The notes under the pieces are model-generated. The model worked only from the letters and a program-made list of their open reading frames with translations. It had not been told where the DNA came from and searched no databases. Positions 1 to 9,435 of a stretch of DNA of 64,000 nucleotides are shown here, piece after piece. The position numbers were made by a program, and so were the translations under genes. The stretch is from Streptococcus mitis (lineage in GTDB: Bacteria; Bacillota; Bacilli; Lactobacillales; Streptococcaceae), in the NCBI RefSeq assembly GCF_946190375.1, contig NZ_CAMIAF010000005.1:1-64000 (forward strand). Direction: 5' to 3'. Position 1 is the stretch's first letter; the number at the start of each line of letters is the position of its first letter.

Positions 1-181
1 GAATTCGCTCAAATTAACGAGAGATTCCTCGGTTTTCATTTCATTAAAAGTAAGAGGCCTATTTTTTCAGTGGACTCTGGTTAAAGTAGTACCTTTTTTT
101 TATTACTTTCATTAGATGTATCCTCCATAACTGATTGTAGCAAATACAAAATCGCATGTCAATATATAAAGAACTCATATA

Positions 182-212
182 AAAAGCAGTTACAAAAACT
201 GAAACTGCTTTT
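182..212 (-). terminator. Intrinsic terminator of ritR
   Basis: Read on the minus strand, a 10-bp inverted repeat (AAAAGCAGTT / AACTGCTTTT) begins directly after the ritR TAG stop and ends in a T-rich run. It should end the gnd-ritR transcript. The remaining bases 1-181 show no supportable gene. Confidence 0.7.
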
Positions 213-902
213 CTATTCTTGCATAGCGTAACCAACACCACGCACGGTTTTAATGTAGCTTTTTTGACCTTTTACATCAAGCTTGCTACGTAGATAACGG
301 ATATAGACATCCACGATATTGGTTTCGGTCGCACTTTCATACTTCCAGACACTTTCCAACAACTGCTCACGCGTCAGGACTTTCTTGCTTCCCATAAGAG
401 TAGCCAAAAGATCATACTCACGACGCGTCAGAGCAATCATCTCTTCGCCACGATAAACGGTATGATGTTCTACATCCATACGCAGATTTCGGTAAGACGT
501 TGGAACCTTCATCTGACTACAGTGTTGGTCGATAAAGTCCCGACCTCGGAAAATGGCTGAAATACGAGCTACCAGATTCTCAATAATAACTGGCTTATAG
601 ATGTAAGAAACGGCAAAGCGTTGGATTGCCTCAATCTGATTTTGCAAGTCTTCGCGATGGTCCAAAACCATGATCACTGAGGCTGGCTTAGTCCGACTCA
701 GCTTGTCTGCAAAATCTTGGGCTGTCATATCCCCCAGATGAGCATTCAATAAAATCAAGTCATAGTCTGTCTGAAGAGCCATAGAGAGGGCTTTTTGCCC
801 CTCCTCAACCTGATCAACTCGGTATTGCTCTTTTTGGAGTTCCAAACTTAAAAAATGAGCTAGATTTCGTTCTTTCTCAAGTAATAAAATCCGTTTTCCC
901 AT
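213..902 (-). CDS. ritR: Orphan redox-type response regulator RitR
   Basis: This 229-residue OmpR/PhoB-family protein has a receiver domain (about 1-118) and a winged-helix DNA-binding domain (about 135-227, with the TRREYDLL and RGVGY motifs). RitR is the orphan regulator of iron uptake and oxidative stress in pneumococci. As known for RitR, the phospho-acceptor position holds Asn (N53, in LLNAHLG) instead of Asp. Cys128 (IDQHC) is present; in RitR this linker cysteine is the oxidation switch driving dimerisation. There is no partner kinase beside it. It lies 11 bp downstream of gnd and is probably cotranscribed with it. Identification is firm from sequence and synteny. Confidence 0.95.
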   Translation of the reverse strand: MGKRILLLEKERNLAHFLSLELQKEQYRVDQVEEGQKALSMALQTDYDLILLNAHLGDMTAQDFADKLSRTKPASVIMVLDHREDLQNQIEAIQRFAVSYIYKPVIIENLVARISAIFRGRDFIDQHCSQMKVPTSYRNLRMDVEHHTVYRGEEMIALTRREYDLLATLMGSKKVLTREQLLESVWKYESATETNIVDVYIRYLRSKLDVKGQKSYIKTVRGVGYAMQE

Positions 903-913
903 GGCAGACCTAC

Positions 914-2338
914 TTATTTTTCGTCATACCAAGAGTAGTGGAAGGTTCCTTCTTTGTCTTTACGTTGGTAAGTGTGGGCACCAAAGTAGTCACGTTGTGC
1001 TTGGATCAAGTTAGCTGGAAGGTCAGCTGAACGGTAGCTATCAAAGTAAGTAATAGCTGCTGAGAAGGTTGGTACTGGTACACCAGCTTGAACTGCAAGA
1101 GCTACGATATCACGCACTGCTTGTTGGTACTTAGCAGTAACATCCAAGAAGTATTCATCCAAAAGAAGGTTGGCAAGGTCTGCATCACGGTTGTAAGCAT
1201 CTGTGATCTTTTGCAAGAAACGAGAACGGATGATACAGCCATCACGCCAGATAGATGCGATGTCTGCAAATGGCAAGTTCCAGTTGTTTTCTTTAGAAGC
1301 TACACGCAATTGAGCAAAACCTTGTGCATATGAAATGATTTTTGAGAAGTAAAGGGCTTGACGAATCTTTTCAATCAACTCAGCCTTGTCTCCTTCAAAT
1401 TTGAAGGCAGCTGGTTTTGGAAGAACCTTGCTAGCATGTACACGTTCTTCTTTATAAGTAGAGATGTAACGTGCAAATACTGACTCAGTAATTAGTGACA
1501 ATGGCACACCAAGGTCAAGTGATGATTGGCTAGTCCATTTACCAGTCCCCTTGTTACCTGCAGCATCAAGGATGTAGTCTACGATTGGTCCGGCTTGGCC
1601 TTCATCGTCTTTACGGCTCAAGATATCAGCTGTGATTTCAATCAAGTAGCTGTCCAATTCACCCTTGTTCCACTCAGTAAAGATTTCAGCCATATCTTCT
1701 GCAGAAAGGCCTAGCAAGTGTTGCATCAAGTCATAGCTTTCTGCGATCAATTGCATATCCCCATACTCGATACCGTTGTGAACCATTTTTACATAGTGAC
1801 CAGCTCCATCAGGGCCGATATAAGTCACACATGGTTTGCCATCTTCTGGTGCTTTAGCTGAGATTTCTTCAAGAACATCTGCAACTAATTCGTAGGCTTC
1901 TTTTTGTCCACCAGGCATGATAGAAGGACCTTCAAGGGCACCTTTTTCACCACCAGAAACCCCAGTACCGATAAAGTTGATACCTGAGTTTGCCAATTCT
2001 TCATTACGACGAATAGTATCTTTGTAGAAAGTGTTTCCACCGTCAATCAAGATATCACCCTTGTCAAGGTGTGGAAGAAGGGCTTGGATAGTAGCATCTG
2101 TACCAGGTCCAGCTTGAACCATCAGCATGATACGACGAGGTTTTTCGATTGAGTTTACAAAACTTTCAACGTCATAGCTTGGTACAAAGTTCTTTTCAGG
2201 ATGGCAAGCAATTACATCTTCAGTTTTTTCTTTACTACGGTTGTAAATAGCAACTGTGTAACCACGAGATTCAATATTAAGGGCAAGGTTACGACCCATT
2301 ACGGCCATACCAACAACACCAAAGTTAGCTTTTGTCAT
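914..2338 (-). CDS. gnd: 6-phosphogluconate dehydrogenase, decarboxylating
   Basis: This 474-residue cytosolic enzyme oxidises 6-phosphogluconate to ribulose 5-phosphate, yielding NADPH and CO2 in the pentose phosphate pathway. The N-terminal Rossmann motif GVVGMAVMG, the substrate-binding motif [11 protein letters not shown] and the catalytic lysine segment [16 protein letters not shown] are all present. Length matches the family. The ATG is preceded by a GAGGAG-type ribosome site, and a TGATAAAAT -10-like element lies near 2363-2371. ritR follows after 11 bp, the usual streptococcal arrangement linking NADPH supply and oxidative-stress control. Confidence 0.97.
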   Translation of the reverse strand: MTKANFGVVGMAVMGRNLALNIESRGYTVAIYNRSKEKTEDVIACHPEKNFVPSYDVESFVNSIEKPRRIMLMVQAGPGTDATIQALLPHLDKGDILIDGGNTFYKDTIRRNEELANSGINFIGTGVSGGEKGALEGPSIMPGGQKEAYELVADVLEEISAKAPEDGKPCVTYIGPDGAGHYVKMVHNGIEYGDMQLIAESYDLMQHLLGLSAEDMAEIFTEWNKGELDSYLIEITADILSRKDDEGQAGPIVDYILDAAGNKGTGKWTSQSSLDLGVPLSLITESVFARYISTYKEERVHASKVLPKPAAFKFEGDKAELIEKIRQALYFSKIISYAQGFAQLRVASKENNWNLPFADIASIWRDGCIIRSRFLQKITDAYNRDADLANLLLDEYFLDVTAKYQQAVRDIVALAVQAGVPVPTFSAAITYFDSYRSADLPANLIQAQRDYFGAHTYQRKDKEGTFHYSWYDEK

Positions 2339-2413
2339 TTGACACTCCTCTTGTTTAATTTGTTTTATTTTATCATTTTTACTTTTGAAAAGAAAGAATT
2401 TTGTAACGACTGC

Positions 2414-3826
2414 TTAGTAGTCCAAGTCATCCGCATGCCCAGAACCATTTCCAACAAAGTATCCTGTCTTACAGTTAAGGGTAAAGAGATAGGTTCCATC
2501 TGGCTTATAGAGGTTGTAATAACCATTGCCATTAACGATATTGACACGTTCGAGGATGTATTGATTTCCAGTGATATAACCACGTGAACGTGAAGTCGCT
2601 AGAATTTGTTCCAAGACGCCATCAGTGAAATCCCAGGCAGAGTTGTTACTATCATCAATAGCAGACTGATTGAACGGCACACGGCTTGAAGCTCTTTGTA
2701 GGTTAACTCCAGAACTTGATAGACCGCCATGACTATCATCACGCGCAGAAACTGAATTGTTTGATGAGGCGCTTGAAGATGGACTGGTGTTACTTGTACT
2801 ACTCTCTGTAGAAGAATTTGAACTTGCTTGACTAGAACTGCTAGTTTGACCTGAGCTTGAGCTAGACGTACTTGTTTGCTGGCTCTTACCGAGGCTGATA
2901 GCCTTATCTAGCACTTTGTCAATCTCCGTATTCCCGGTTTTAATATCTGTAAATTTAGCGTCAGATTTAGCTTTGGCATTGGTATCCAAGACACCATCCA
3001 CAATAGCTGGTTTTTCAAATTGTGCATTGACATCTTGAATGGCCTTGATTTGCGTTGCTAGACTATCATACTTAGATTTGGCAAGCGTATGTTCACGACT
3101 ACCTTCTAGCTTGTCAAGCAAGGTCTTAAGTTGGCTCAACTTATCAAACTGGCTATTTTTCAAAGCCGTTTTATTGCTATCTGTATAGAAGGCATCATAA
3201 AGTGTATTAAAATCATCCACATCTGATTGATTGGCTGTAGTTGATTGAGCAGTTTGAATTTCCTTGGTCGAGCGATTCACTTGACGATAGACATAATAAG
3301 CACTGACACAGATAATCACTGACACAAGCGCCAAAGCGGTCAAAACAAAGCCTTTTTTACTTTTCTTTTCTGAGTCCTCTTGATCCAGACGAGAAAAAGT
3401 TTTCTCCTCTTCCACCTCCTCAGTCATTTCTGCTAAATTTTCATCCTCTAGCACTATAGGATCCCAGTCTTTATCCTCATCATCCAAAGACAGTGGAGGT
3501 AAGATAGCTTCAGAAGATGGAACTTCCTCTGAAGAGGTTTCCGACTCCTCTACAGCTTCACGCACTTCTTGGATTAAATCATCCAGACTCTGAGTTTCGA
3601 CTAACTCCTCTTTTTTGTATTGGCGAGTCGCAAACTTATCTGCTTCGATTTCCTCTTTGTGTTGCTTGACATACTTGTCCAAAATGGAATCTTCAGGCAA
3701 GACTCCTGCTTCCACTTCTTCATTTTTACGAATCGCTTGACCAACTGTTAACTCTTTTGCTTCATCAAAATCAAATCGCGGTTCTTGGACTTCTTTTTTA
3801 TGCCGATTCCGTCTTTTCTTACTCAT
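2414..3826 (-). CDS. mapZ: Mid-cell anchored division protein MapZ (LocZ)
   Basis: This 470-residue bitopic membrane protein marks the division site and positions FtsZ rings in streptococci. The basic N-terminus ([12 protein letters not shown]) and an acidic cytoplasmic domain are followed by one membrane segment at about 159-180. Outside lie a helical domain (about 190-310), a Ser/Thr-rich linker (about 315-365) and a conserved C-terminal domain. In pneumococcus the N-terminal region binds FtsZ and is phosphorylated by StkP, and the C-terminal domain binds peptidoglycan. It starts 12 bp downstream of the rlmL-type methyltransferase. The low-complexity linker is the part expected to vary between strains. 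Confidence 0.93.
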   Translation of the reverse strand: MSKKRRNRHKKEVQEPRFDFDEAKELTVGQAIRKNEEVEAGVLPEDSILDKYVKQHKEEIEADKFATRQYKKEELVETQSLDDLIQEVREAVEESETSSEEVPSSEAILPPLSLDDEDKDWDPIVLEDENLAEMTEEVEEEKTFSRLDQEDSEKKSKKGFVLTALALVSVIICVSAYYVYRQVNRSTKEIQTAQSTTANQSDVDDFNTLYDAFYTDSNKTALKNSQFDKLSQLKTLLDKLEGSREHTLAKSKYDSLATQIKAIQDVNAQFEKPAIVDGVLDTNAKAKSDAKFTDIKTGNTEIDKVLDKAISLGKSQQTSTSSSSSGQTSSSSQASSNSSTESSTSNTSPSSSASSNNSVSARDDSHGGLSSSGVNLQRASSRVPFNQSAIDDSNNSAWDFTDGVLEQILATSRSRGYITGNQYILERVNIVNGNGYYNLYKPDGTYLFTLNCKTGYFVGNGSGHADDLDY

Positions 3827-3838
3827 GAGTATCCCTTT

Positions 3839-4996
3839 CTATTTTAACTCTTGGCGTTTAACACGCTGACCAAAATATTGATACAGATCTACTTTCAAGG
3901 TTCCGTTGTATAACTTACGTTTCTTATCCGCCTGACTACCATACTTGCTTTCAAATGCCTCATCACTAGTTAGGATAAACTTACTCCAAGTTTTCAGTGG
4001 TGCAAATACTTGCCCCATCTCAGCATAGAGCTTGGTAACTCCTGCATCATCTGATAAACGTTCTCCATAAGGCGGATTGGAGATAATCACTCCATTTATT
4101 TTATCAGAACGCAAATCCTGCACGCGCATCTGCTTAAAAGTAATGTCTCCTGCAACACCAGCTGCCTGGGCATTGGCCTTAGCAATTTCCACCATGCGAG
4201 CATCAATATCACAGCCCATGATATCCAGTTCCAGCTCACGATCCACTTTTTTAGCCGCCTCTGTGCGCACTTCTTGAATCAAGCGATCGCTAATCCAGTT
4301 CCATTCTTCAAAAGCAAAAGAGCGACGAAGTCCTGGTGCCATCTTTCGAGCAATCATAACTGCCTCAATACAGAAAGTCCCCGAACCACAGGTCGGATCA
4401 ATCAAAGGCTTGTCTGGATACCAGTTAGAAAGTTGTAAAATGGCTGCCGCCATGTTTTCCTTGATAGGGGCTCCCCCTTTTTCGGTACGATAACCACGTT
4501 TAAAGAGGCTAGACCCTGTCGTATCAACCATGACAGTTGCCACATCTTTTAGAATAGAGACCTCAATCTTAAACTCTGGGCCATTCTCCATCAGAGGGAC
4601 ACCTTCTGGGCGAGCATAGTGTTTCTGCAATTTCTTAACAACAGCTTTCTTAGAAATAGCCTGAACACTCGGCTCATTGTGAAGTTTAGATTTAACACAT
4701 TTGGCCTTGGAAATCGGGAACCGAGCTCCGAGTGGTAAATAATTTTCCCAATCTAAAGCAAAAACTCCCTGAAACAGCTCTTCAAAAGTCTTAGCTGGGA
4801 AAGTTCCTACGATAATTTTGATACGATCTGCTGCTCGAAGCCAGAGGTTGGTTTCGATAATAGCTCTCACGTCTCCTTGAAAACGAACACGTCCATTTTC
4901 AACCTGACAATCGTAGCCCAACTCTCGCACTTCACGACCAACGACAGCTTCAAGACCCGCTGCAGCAGTTGCAATTAAATTAAATTCTTTTTTCAT
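3839..4996 (-). CDS. rlmL: THUMP-domain RNA guanine-N2 methyltransferase (RlmL/YpsC type)
   Basis: This protein of about 385 residues has an N-terminal ferredoxin-like/THUMP region and a C-terminal Rossmann methyltransferase domain. The domain carries an SAM-binding motif (DPTCGSGTF) and the catalytic N/DPPY motif (ISNPPYGERL), typical of the UPF0020 family that modifies 23S rRNA. The ATG at 4996 begins the conserved MKKEFNLIA start. A TTG at 5011 has a better-placed AAAGG site 5 bases upstream, so the protein may be five residues longer. It is followed by mapZ after 12 bp. The exact modified nucleotide is not known from sequence. Confidence 0.88.
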   Translation of the reverse strand: MKKEFNLIATAAAGLEAVVGREVRELGYDCQVENGRVRFQGDVRAIIETNLWLRAADRIKIIVGTFPAKTFEELFQGVFALDWENYLPLGARFPISKAKCVKSKLHNEPSVQAISKKAVVKKLQKHYARPEGVPLMENGPEFKIEVSILKDVATVMVDTTGSSLFKRGYRTEKGGAPIKENMAAAILQLSNWYPDKPLIDPTCGSGTFCIEAVMIARKMAPGLRRSFAFEEWNWISDRLIQEVRTEAAKKVDRELELDIMGCDIDARMVEIAKANAQAAGVAGDITFKQMRVQDLRSDKINGVIISNPPYGERLSDDAGVTKLYAEMGQVFAPLKTWSKFILTSDEAFESKYGSQADKKRKLYNGTLKVDLYQYFGQRVKRQELK

Positions 4997-5040
4997 GTTA
5001 CAGTCTTGCAAGACCTTTCTATATGTCCACTTTAAAAAAT

Positions 5041-5069
5041 GAGGTTGAGAAAATTTCTCAGCCCCAACC
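5041..5069 (-). terminator. Terminator of rnpB
   Basis: On the minus strand GGCTGAGAAATTTTCTCAGCC forms a perfect hairpin followed by a T-rich tract, directly after the 3' end of the RNase P RNA. Confidence 0.75.
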
Positions 5070-5070
5070 T

Positions 5071-5466
5071 ATATGCAATTTTCTATAAGCCATGTTTTGT
5101 TCCAGAAGTGACTAGGACCACTTCCTTCGATAATCATCTGTCTACCACTAACAGCTCTAGCTGATAGCAGTCAGAATACTACGTTCGTTTCCGCGTACTC
5201 CATGCCCCGACCAAAATTTGGGTTGCTAGCTTGAGGGGTTTACCGCGTTCCACTCTCTCCGTTTCCAGAAAGACTCCGTCACTGTGGCACTTTCAAGCTT
5301 ACTCTGGCCTATCCAAGGACTTAGCCATTTCAACTGCCGTAACGATTTCTCGTCCCTAGGCTTATGGTTTCGCCTAGCACAAACACTACAGGCATCACAG
5401 CCTGTGCTAGCATGGACTTTCCTCATGAGAAGCAACCCTCCTCACGCGATTATCCAAAAATTGCAC
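5071..5466 (-). ncRNA. rnpB: RNase P RNA (bacterial type B)
   Basis: This is the catalytic RNA of RNase P, which matures tRNA 5' ends. On the minus strand it starts with GTGCAATTTTTGG and ends with AGAAAATTGCATAT; these ends pair as helix P1. Conserved core segments are visible: GAGGAAAGTCC near the 5' end (about 5422-5412), ACAGTGACGGAGTC in the middle, and the 3' ACAAAACATGGCTTATAG. The position between gpsB and the rlmL-type gene matches other streptococci. End positions are estimated to within a few bases. Short ORFs across this region are shadows. Confidence 0.93.
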
Positions 5467-5481
5467 ATCTCAAATAACTAC

Positions 5482-5811
5482 TTAGAAATCTGAGTTATCT
5501 AAAATTTGTTTACCAAAAACTTCTTTTTCCAATCTATTCAGGCGTTTCAAAATATCAAAATTCGTCATAGAACTTGTAGTTGCCGCTTCAATAGGCTCTG
5601 CTTGAACTGGTGAAGATTTCGGTTTACGAGCCAGTTCTTCCTTCAAATCCGCAATTTCCTGACGAAGTGACTTGACCAAGGCAGCATAGGTTTCATAATC
5701 CTTAATGACATCGTCTAAAAACTCATCAACTTCTACTTTACTATAGCCACGAACTTCACGTCCAAACTCTTGTTCAAAAATATCTTTCGCTGAAAAAATA
5801 ATACTTGCCAT
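5482..5811 (-). CDS. gpsB: Cell-cycle protein GpsB
   Basis: This 109-residue cytoplasmic coiled-coil adaptor balances septal and peripheral peptidoglycan synthesis; it binds penicillin-binding proteins and affects StkP signalling. The DivIVA-like N-terminal domain ([30 protein letters not shown]) is followed by a coiled coil to about residue 70, a Pro-rich linker and a C-terminal helix ([16 protein letters not shown]). The ATG at 5811 has a GGAGAGAG site; an upstream in-frame start at 5823 is not supported by family alignment. The gene lies just upstream of rnpB. Confidence 0.96.
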   Translation of the reverse strand: MASIIFSAKDIFEQEFGREVRGYSKVEVDEFLDDVIKDYETYAALVKSLRQEIADLKEELARKPKSSPVQAEPIEAATTSSMTNFDILKRLNRLEKEVFGKQILDNSDF

Positions 5812-5880
5812 GTCTCTCTCCATTCTCGCTTGCTAGTATTATTATATAAAAAAAGCCAAACAAAAATCAAGGTCAAAGCT

Positions 5881-6408
5881 TCAATTTTCGGAAAAATTTT
5901 CAGCAAGTTCATTTAGCTGATCAAATGTTAATCTCTTTATAAAATAGTCCTCTTGATTTTTCATCTTTTGGTAAAAATAAGCTAGTTTCGTTTGATTTTC
6001 TTCATCATAAAAAAGATAGGAACTATTCGTATTTTCCAGTAAAAACTGCTGGTAATCTCTTAACTGCCCCTTGTGTTCATAACGAGGATAGGCATATTTG
6101 ACAAAGTCTACCTGCTTAAAGCGACTCAGTTTCATCTGATTGCCTTCATTCCAATTTTCCCCATGGGTTTCAAAAGCAAAAATGGTGGCCAAGTGGAAAC
6201 CATATTCGGTCTTCATTTCCTGAGCAACCTCTAAAACCCAATATTCAAAGCCCAAAGTCCCTGTAAATACAAGCCAAGTCACCCCATCTGCTGCCATAGC
6301 TTCTAAATCTTTACGTATCGCTTTTTTAATCAATTTAAGACGAGGATCCTTGTCAGAAAACAAACCCAAATCAAAAGCAGAATAGCCTAAAACCAAAGCT
6401 GTAGTCAT
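5881..6408 (-). CDS. ypsA: DUF1273 / YpsA family protein
   Basis: This 175-residue protein belongs to the YpsA/DUF1273 family (SLOG-like Rossmann fold). Recognisable parts are the N-terminal [17 protein letters not shown] segment and the internal [20 protein letters not shown] motif. YpsA in Bacillus subtilis influences cell division when overproduced, and its genetic link to gpsB is conserved here. The biochemical activity is not established. The ATG at 6408 is chosen because it begins the conserved sequence; the longer reading frame extends into the promoter region shared with recU. Confidence 0.85.
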   Translation of the reverse strand: MTTALVLGYSAFDLGLFSDKDPRLKLIKKAIRKDLEAMAADGVTWLVFTGTLGFEYWVLEVAQEMKTEYGFHLATIFAFETHGENWNEGNQMKLSRFKQVDFVKYAYPRYEHKGQLRDYQQFLLENTNSSYLFYDEENQTKLAYFYQKMKNQEDYFIKRLTFDQLNELAENFSEN

Positions 6409-6474
6409 TTTTAACCCTTCCTGTGCAAATTTATGATATAATAGAGTGATGTTATTGTACCAATAAGGAGAATT

Positions 6475-7074
6475 ATGGTCAACTATCCTCATAAAATTTC
6501 ATCACAAAAAAGACAAACATCTCTTTCTCAACCCAAAAATTTCGCAAATCGAGGAATGTCTTTTGAAAAGATGATCAATGCTACCAACGACTACTATTTG
6601 TCTCAGGGATTGGCAGTTATACACAAGAAACCAACTCCTATTCAAATCGTACGAGTGGACTATCCACAACGAAGTCGTGCCAAGATTGTTGAAGCCTATT
6701 TTCGACAAGCTTCAACGACAGACTATTCTGGCGTTTATAATGGATATTACATCGACTTTGAAGCTAAGGAAACAAAACAAAAACGTGCGATTCCGATGAA
6801 AAATTTTCATCCACATCAGATTCAGCATATGGAACAAGTCCTTGCCCAACAAGGAATCTGCTTTGTCCTTCTTCACTTTTCTTCCCAGCAAGAAACCTAC
6901 TTATTGCCGGCATTCGATTTGATTCGCTTCTATCATCAAGATAAGGGACAAAAATCAATGCCACTTGGATACATACGAGAATACGGTTACCAGATAAAAC
7001 TAGGGGCATTCCCACAAATTCCCTATCTCGATGTTATCAAAGAACATTTACTAGGTGGTAAACAAGATGAATAA
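6475..7074 (+). CDS. recU: Holliday junction resolvase RecU
   Basis: This 199-residue nuclease resolves four-way junctions in recombination and chromosome segregation. Family features include the N-terminal [17 protein letters not shown] region and the nuclease core ([18 protein letters not shown], with acidic residues and Lys of the PD-(D/E)XK-like site). A TGATATAAT extended -10 lies at about 6432-6440. It overlaps the start of pbp1A by 8 bases, the standard recU-pbp1A translational coupling of Gram-positive cocci. Confidence 0.96.
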   Translation: MVNYPHKISSQKRQTSLSQPKNFANRGMSFEKMINATNDYYLSQGLAVIHKKPTPIQIVRVDYPQRSRAKIVEAYFRQASTTDYSGVYNGYYIDFEAKETKQKRAIPMKNFHPHQIQHMEQVLAQQGICFVLLHFSSQQETYLLPAFDLIRFYHQDKGQKSMPLGYIREYGYQIKLGAFPQIPYLDVIKEHLLGGKQDE

Positions 7075-9232
7075 ATACATTCTTATGCGAATATTAAAGT
7101 ATACTGGAATCTTTTTCCTAACTCTCTTTATCGCATTATTTCTATTGGGCGGGGGTGTTTTCCTCTATTTTGTGAGCAAAGCTCCAGCCCTATCAGATAG
7201 TAAATTAGTTGCAACAACTTCTAGCAAGATTTATGACAATAATAACGAACTCATTGCCGATCTGGGCTCTGAACGCCGAGTAAACGCTCAGGCCAACGAA
7301 ATTCCTACTGATTTAGTCAAAGCTATCGTGTCTATCGAAGATCATCGTTTCTTTGACCACAGAGGGATCGATACGATTCGGATTATGGGAGCCTTCTTAC
7401 GTAACTTACAAAGTAATTCTTTACAGGGGGGATCAACCCTAACCCAACAGTTGATTAAGTTGACCTATTTCTCAACATCAACTTCGGATCAAAACATCTC
7501 CCGAAAAGCACAAGAGGCTTGGCTAGCTTTCCAATTGGAACAAAAAGCTACCAAACAAGAAATCCTTACCTACTACATCAATAAGGTCTATATGTCAAAT
7601 GGTAATTATGGAATGCAGACAGCAGCCCAAAATTACTATGGAAAAGATCTAAAGGATCTATCTTTACCTCAATTAGCTTTGCTAGCAGGTATGCCTCAGG
7701 CACCCAACCAATACGATCCATACTCTCATCCGGAAGCAGCGCTAGACCGTCGTAATTTAGTTCTTTCAGAAATGAGAGGGCAAGGTTACATTAGTGCTGA
7801 ACAATATGAAAAAGCCGTCAACACACCTATCACTGATGGTTTACAAAGTCTTAAGTCGGCTGCTACTTATCCAGCATATATGGATAACTATCTAAAAGAG
7901 GTTATTGAACAAGTAGAGCACGAAACTGGATATAATCTTCTTACTACTGGGATGGAAGTCTACACAAATGTAGACAAGGGAATTCAACAACGACTTTGGG
8001 ATATTTACAATACAGATGAGTATGTCTCTTATCCAGATAATGACCTTCAAGTAGCCTCAACTATCGTTGATACTTCCAATGGTAAAGTCATCGCTCAACT
8101 TGGAGCACGTCACCAAGCAAGTAACGTTTCATTTGGTACCAACCAAGCTGTGGAAACCAACCGTGACTGGGGATCAACCATGAAACCAATCACTGATTAT
8201 GCCCCAGCCTTGGAATACGGTGTATACGATTCAACTGCAACTACTGTCCACGATATTCCTTATAACTATCCTGGAACAAGTACCCCTGTCTACAACTGGG
8301 ATCGAGCATATTTTGGTAACATTAGCCTGCAATATGCCCTTCAACAATCTCGTAACGTGCCTGCCGTTGAGACACTAAACAAGGTTGGTTTAGACAGAGC
8401 CAAAAACTTCCTAAATGGTTTAGGAATCGACTATCCTGTAATACACTATTCAAATGCTATTTCAAGTAATACAACTGAATCTAGTAAACAATACGGGGCA
8501 AGCAGTGAAAAAATGGCTGCAGCCTACGCTGCATTCGCAAATGGCGGTACTTATCACAAACCAATGTACATCAATAAAATCGTCTTTAGTGACGGTAGTG
8601 AAAAAGAATTTTCTGACGTTGGTACAAGAGCTATGAAAGAGTCTACTGCCTACATGATGACAGAAATGATGAAAACAGTTTTGACATCTGGAACAGGTTA
8701 CAACGCCTATCTGCCTGGAATTCCTCAAGCAGGGAAAACAGGGACTTCCAACTATACCGACGAAGAAATTGAAAACCATATTAAGACTAGTCAATTTGTA
8801 GCACCAGATGAACTGTTTGTCGGTTATACTCGTAAATATTCAATGGCTGTTTGGACAGGTTATAGCAACCGTCTCACTCCTATTCTAGGCGACGGTCTCA
8901 CAGTTGCTGCTAGAGTCTATCGCGCTATGATGAGCTACCTTGCTCAAAATAACCATCCTGGAGATTGGACAATGCCTGAAGGACTATACCGAAGCGGCCA
9001 GTTCGTATTCCAAAATGGAGCAAGAAATACATTAAATACTCCTGACACACAACAAACACAATCAGAAGTAGAGAATCCCTCTACCACAAATGAAAATACA
9101 AGTACACAAGTAACACCTACTCCTGGTCAACAATCAAATAATCCTGCTCCAACGAATCCAAATCAGGGACAGCCTGGCCAACAAATCCAACAACAACCAC
9201 AGGCCCCTCAATTTCAACAACCACAACAGTAA
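7067..9232 (+). CDS. pbp1A: Class A penicillin-binding protein 1a
   Basis: This 721-residue bifunctional peptidoglycan synthase has a short cytoplasmic N-terminus, a membrane anchor (about 12-35), a GT51 glycosyltransferase domain (catalytic Glu91 in [12 protein letters not shown], then [11 protein letters not shown]) and a transpeptidase domain with S370-TMK, S428-RN and K557-TG. The resistance-associated positions T371 and T574-SQF-577 carry the susceptible-type residues. The C-terminal tail from about 660 is rich in Gln, Pro and Asn, and differs from the Ser-rich tail of the reference pneumococcal protein as I remember it. The ATG at 7067 has an AGGTGG site inside recU. Confidence 0.97.
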   Translation: MNKYILMRILKYTGIFFLTLFIALFLLGGGVFLYFVSKAPALSDSKLVATTSSKIYDNNNELIADLGSERRVNAQANEIPTDLVKAIVSIEDHRFFDHRGIDTIRIMGAFLRNLQSNSLQGGSTLTQQLIKLTYFSTSTSDQNISRKAQEAWLAFQLEQKATKQEILTYYINKVYMSNGNYGMQTAAQNYYGKDLKDLSLPQLALLAGMPQAPNQYDPYSHPEAALDRRNLVLSEMRGQGYISAEQYEKAVNTPITDGLQSLKSAATYPAYMDNYLKEVIEQVEHETGYNLLTTGMEVYTNVDKGIQQRLWDIYNTDEYVSYPDNDLQVASTIVDTSNGKVIAQLGARHQASNVSFGTNQAVETNRDWGSTMKPITDYAPALEYGVYDSTATTVHDIPYNYPGTSTPVYNWDRAYFGNISLQYALQQSRNVPAVETLNKVGLDRAKNFLNGLGIDYPVIHYSNAISSNTTESSKQYGASSEKMAAAYAAFANGGTYHKPMYINKIVFSDGSEKEFSDVGTRAMKESTAYMMTEMMKTVLTSGTGYNAYLPGIPQAGKTGTSNYTDEEIENHIKTSQFVAPDELFVGYTRKYSMAVWTGYSNRLTPILGDGLTVAARVYRAMMSYLAQNNHPGDWTMPEGLYRSGQFVFQNGARNTLNTPDTQQTQSEVENPSTTNENTSTQVTPTPGQQSNNPAPTNPNQGQPGQQIQQQPQAPQFQQPQQ

Positions 9233-9240
9233 ACACAAAA

Positions 9241-9273
9241 AATCCTGAGAGTTAGAAATTCTCAGGATTTTTT
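9241..9273 (+). terminator. Terminator of recU-pbp1A
   Basis: The inverted repeat AATCCTGAGA / TCTCAGGATT, closed by a 9-base loop and followed by TTTT, lies 9 bases after the pbp1A stop. Confidence 0.85.
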
Positions 9274-9287
9274 ACTACAAGATAGCT

Positions 9288-9401
9288 AATACTCAACGAA
9301 AATCAAAGAGCAAACTAGGAAGCTAGCCGCAGGTTGCTCAAAATACTGTTTTGAGGTTGCAGATGGACGCTGACGTGGTTTGAAGAGATTTTCGAAGAAT
9401 A
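9288..9401 (-). repeat. BOX element (boxA-boxC type)
   Basis: Reading the minus strand, a boxA-like end (TCTTCGAAAATCTCTTCAAA, then CCACGTCAGCGTCC) is followed by a boxC-like end (TTTTGAGCAACCTGCGGC through TTTGATTTTCGTTGAG). This is the dispersed BOX repeat of S. pneumoniae and S. mitis, here without a recognisable boxB module. It sits between the convergent terminators of pbp1A and aliA. Confidence 0.8.
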
Positions 9402-9432
9402 TAAAGGAGTCGGCTACAAACCAACTCCTTTA
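9402..9432 (-). terminator. Terminator of aliA
   Basis: On the minus strand TAAAGGAGTTGG pairs with CCGACTCCTTTA (one mismatch) just after the aliA stop, followed by a short T-containing tail. Confidence 0.6.
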
Positions 9433-9435
9433 CCT

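Noticed and set aside
5226-5493. Short ORFs on both strands over 5226-5493
   Set aside because: They overlap the RNase P RNA, whose core motifs and closing helix are clear.
9288-9401. RUP element
   Set aside because: The sequence matches the boxA and boxC ends of BOX elements, including the region used for BOX-PCR, so it is BOX and not RUP.
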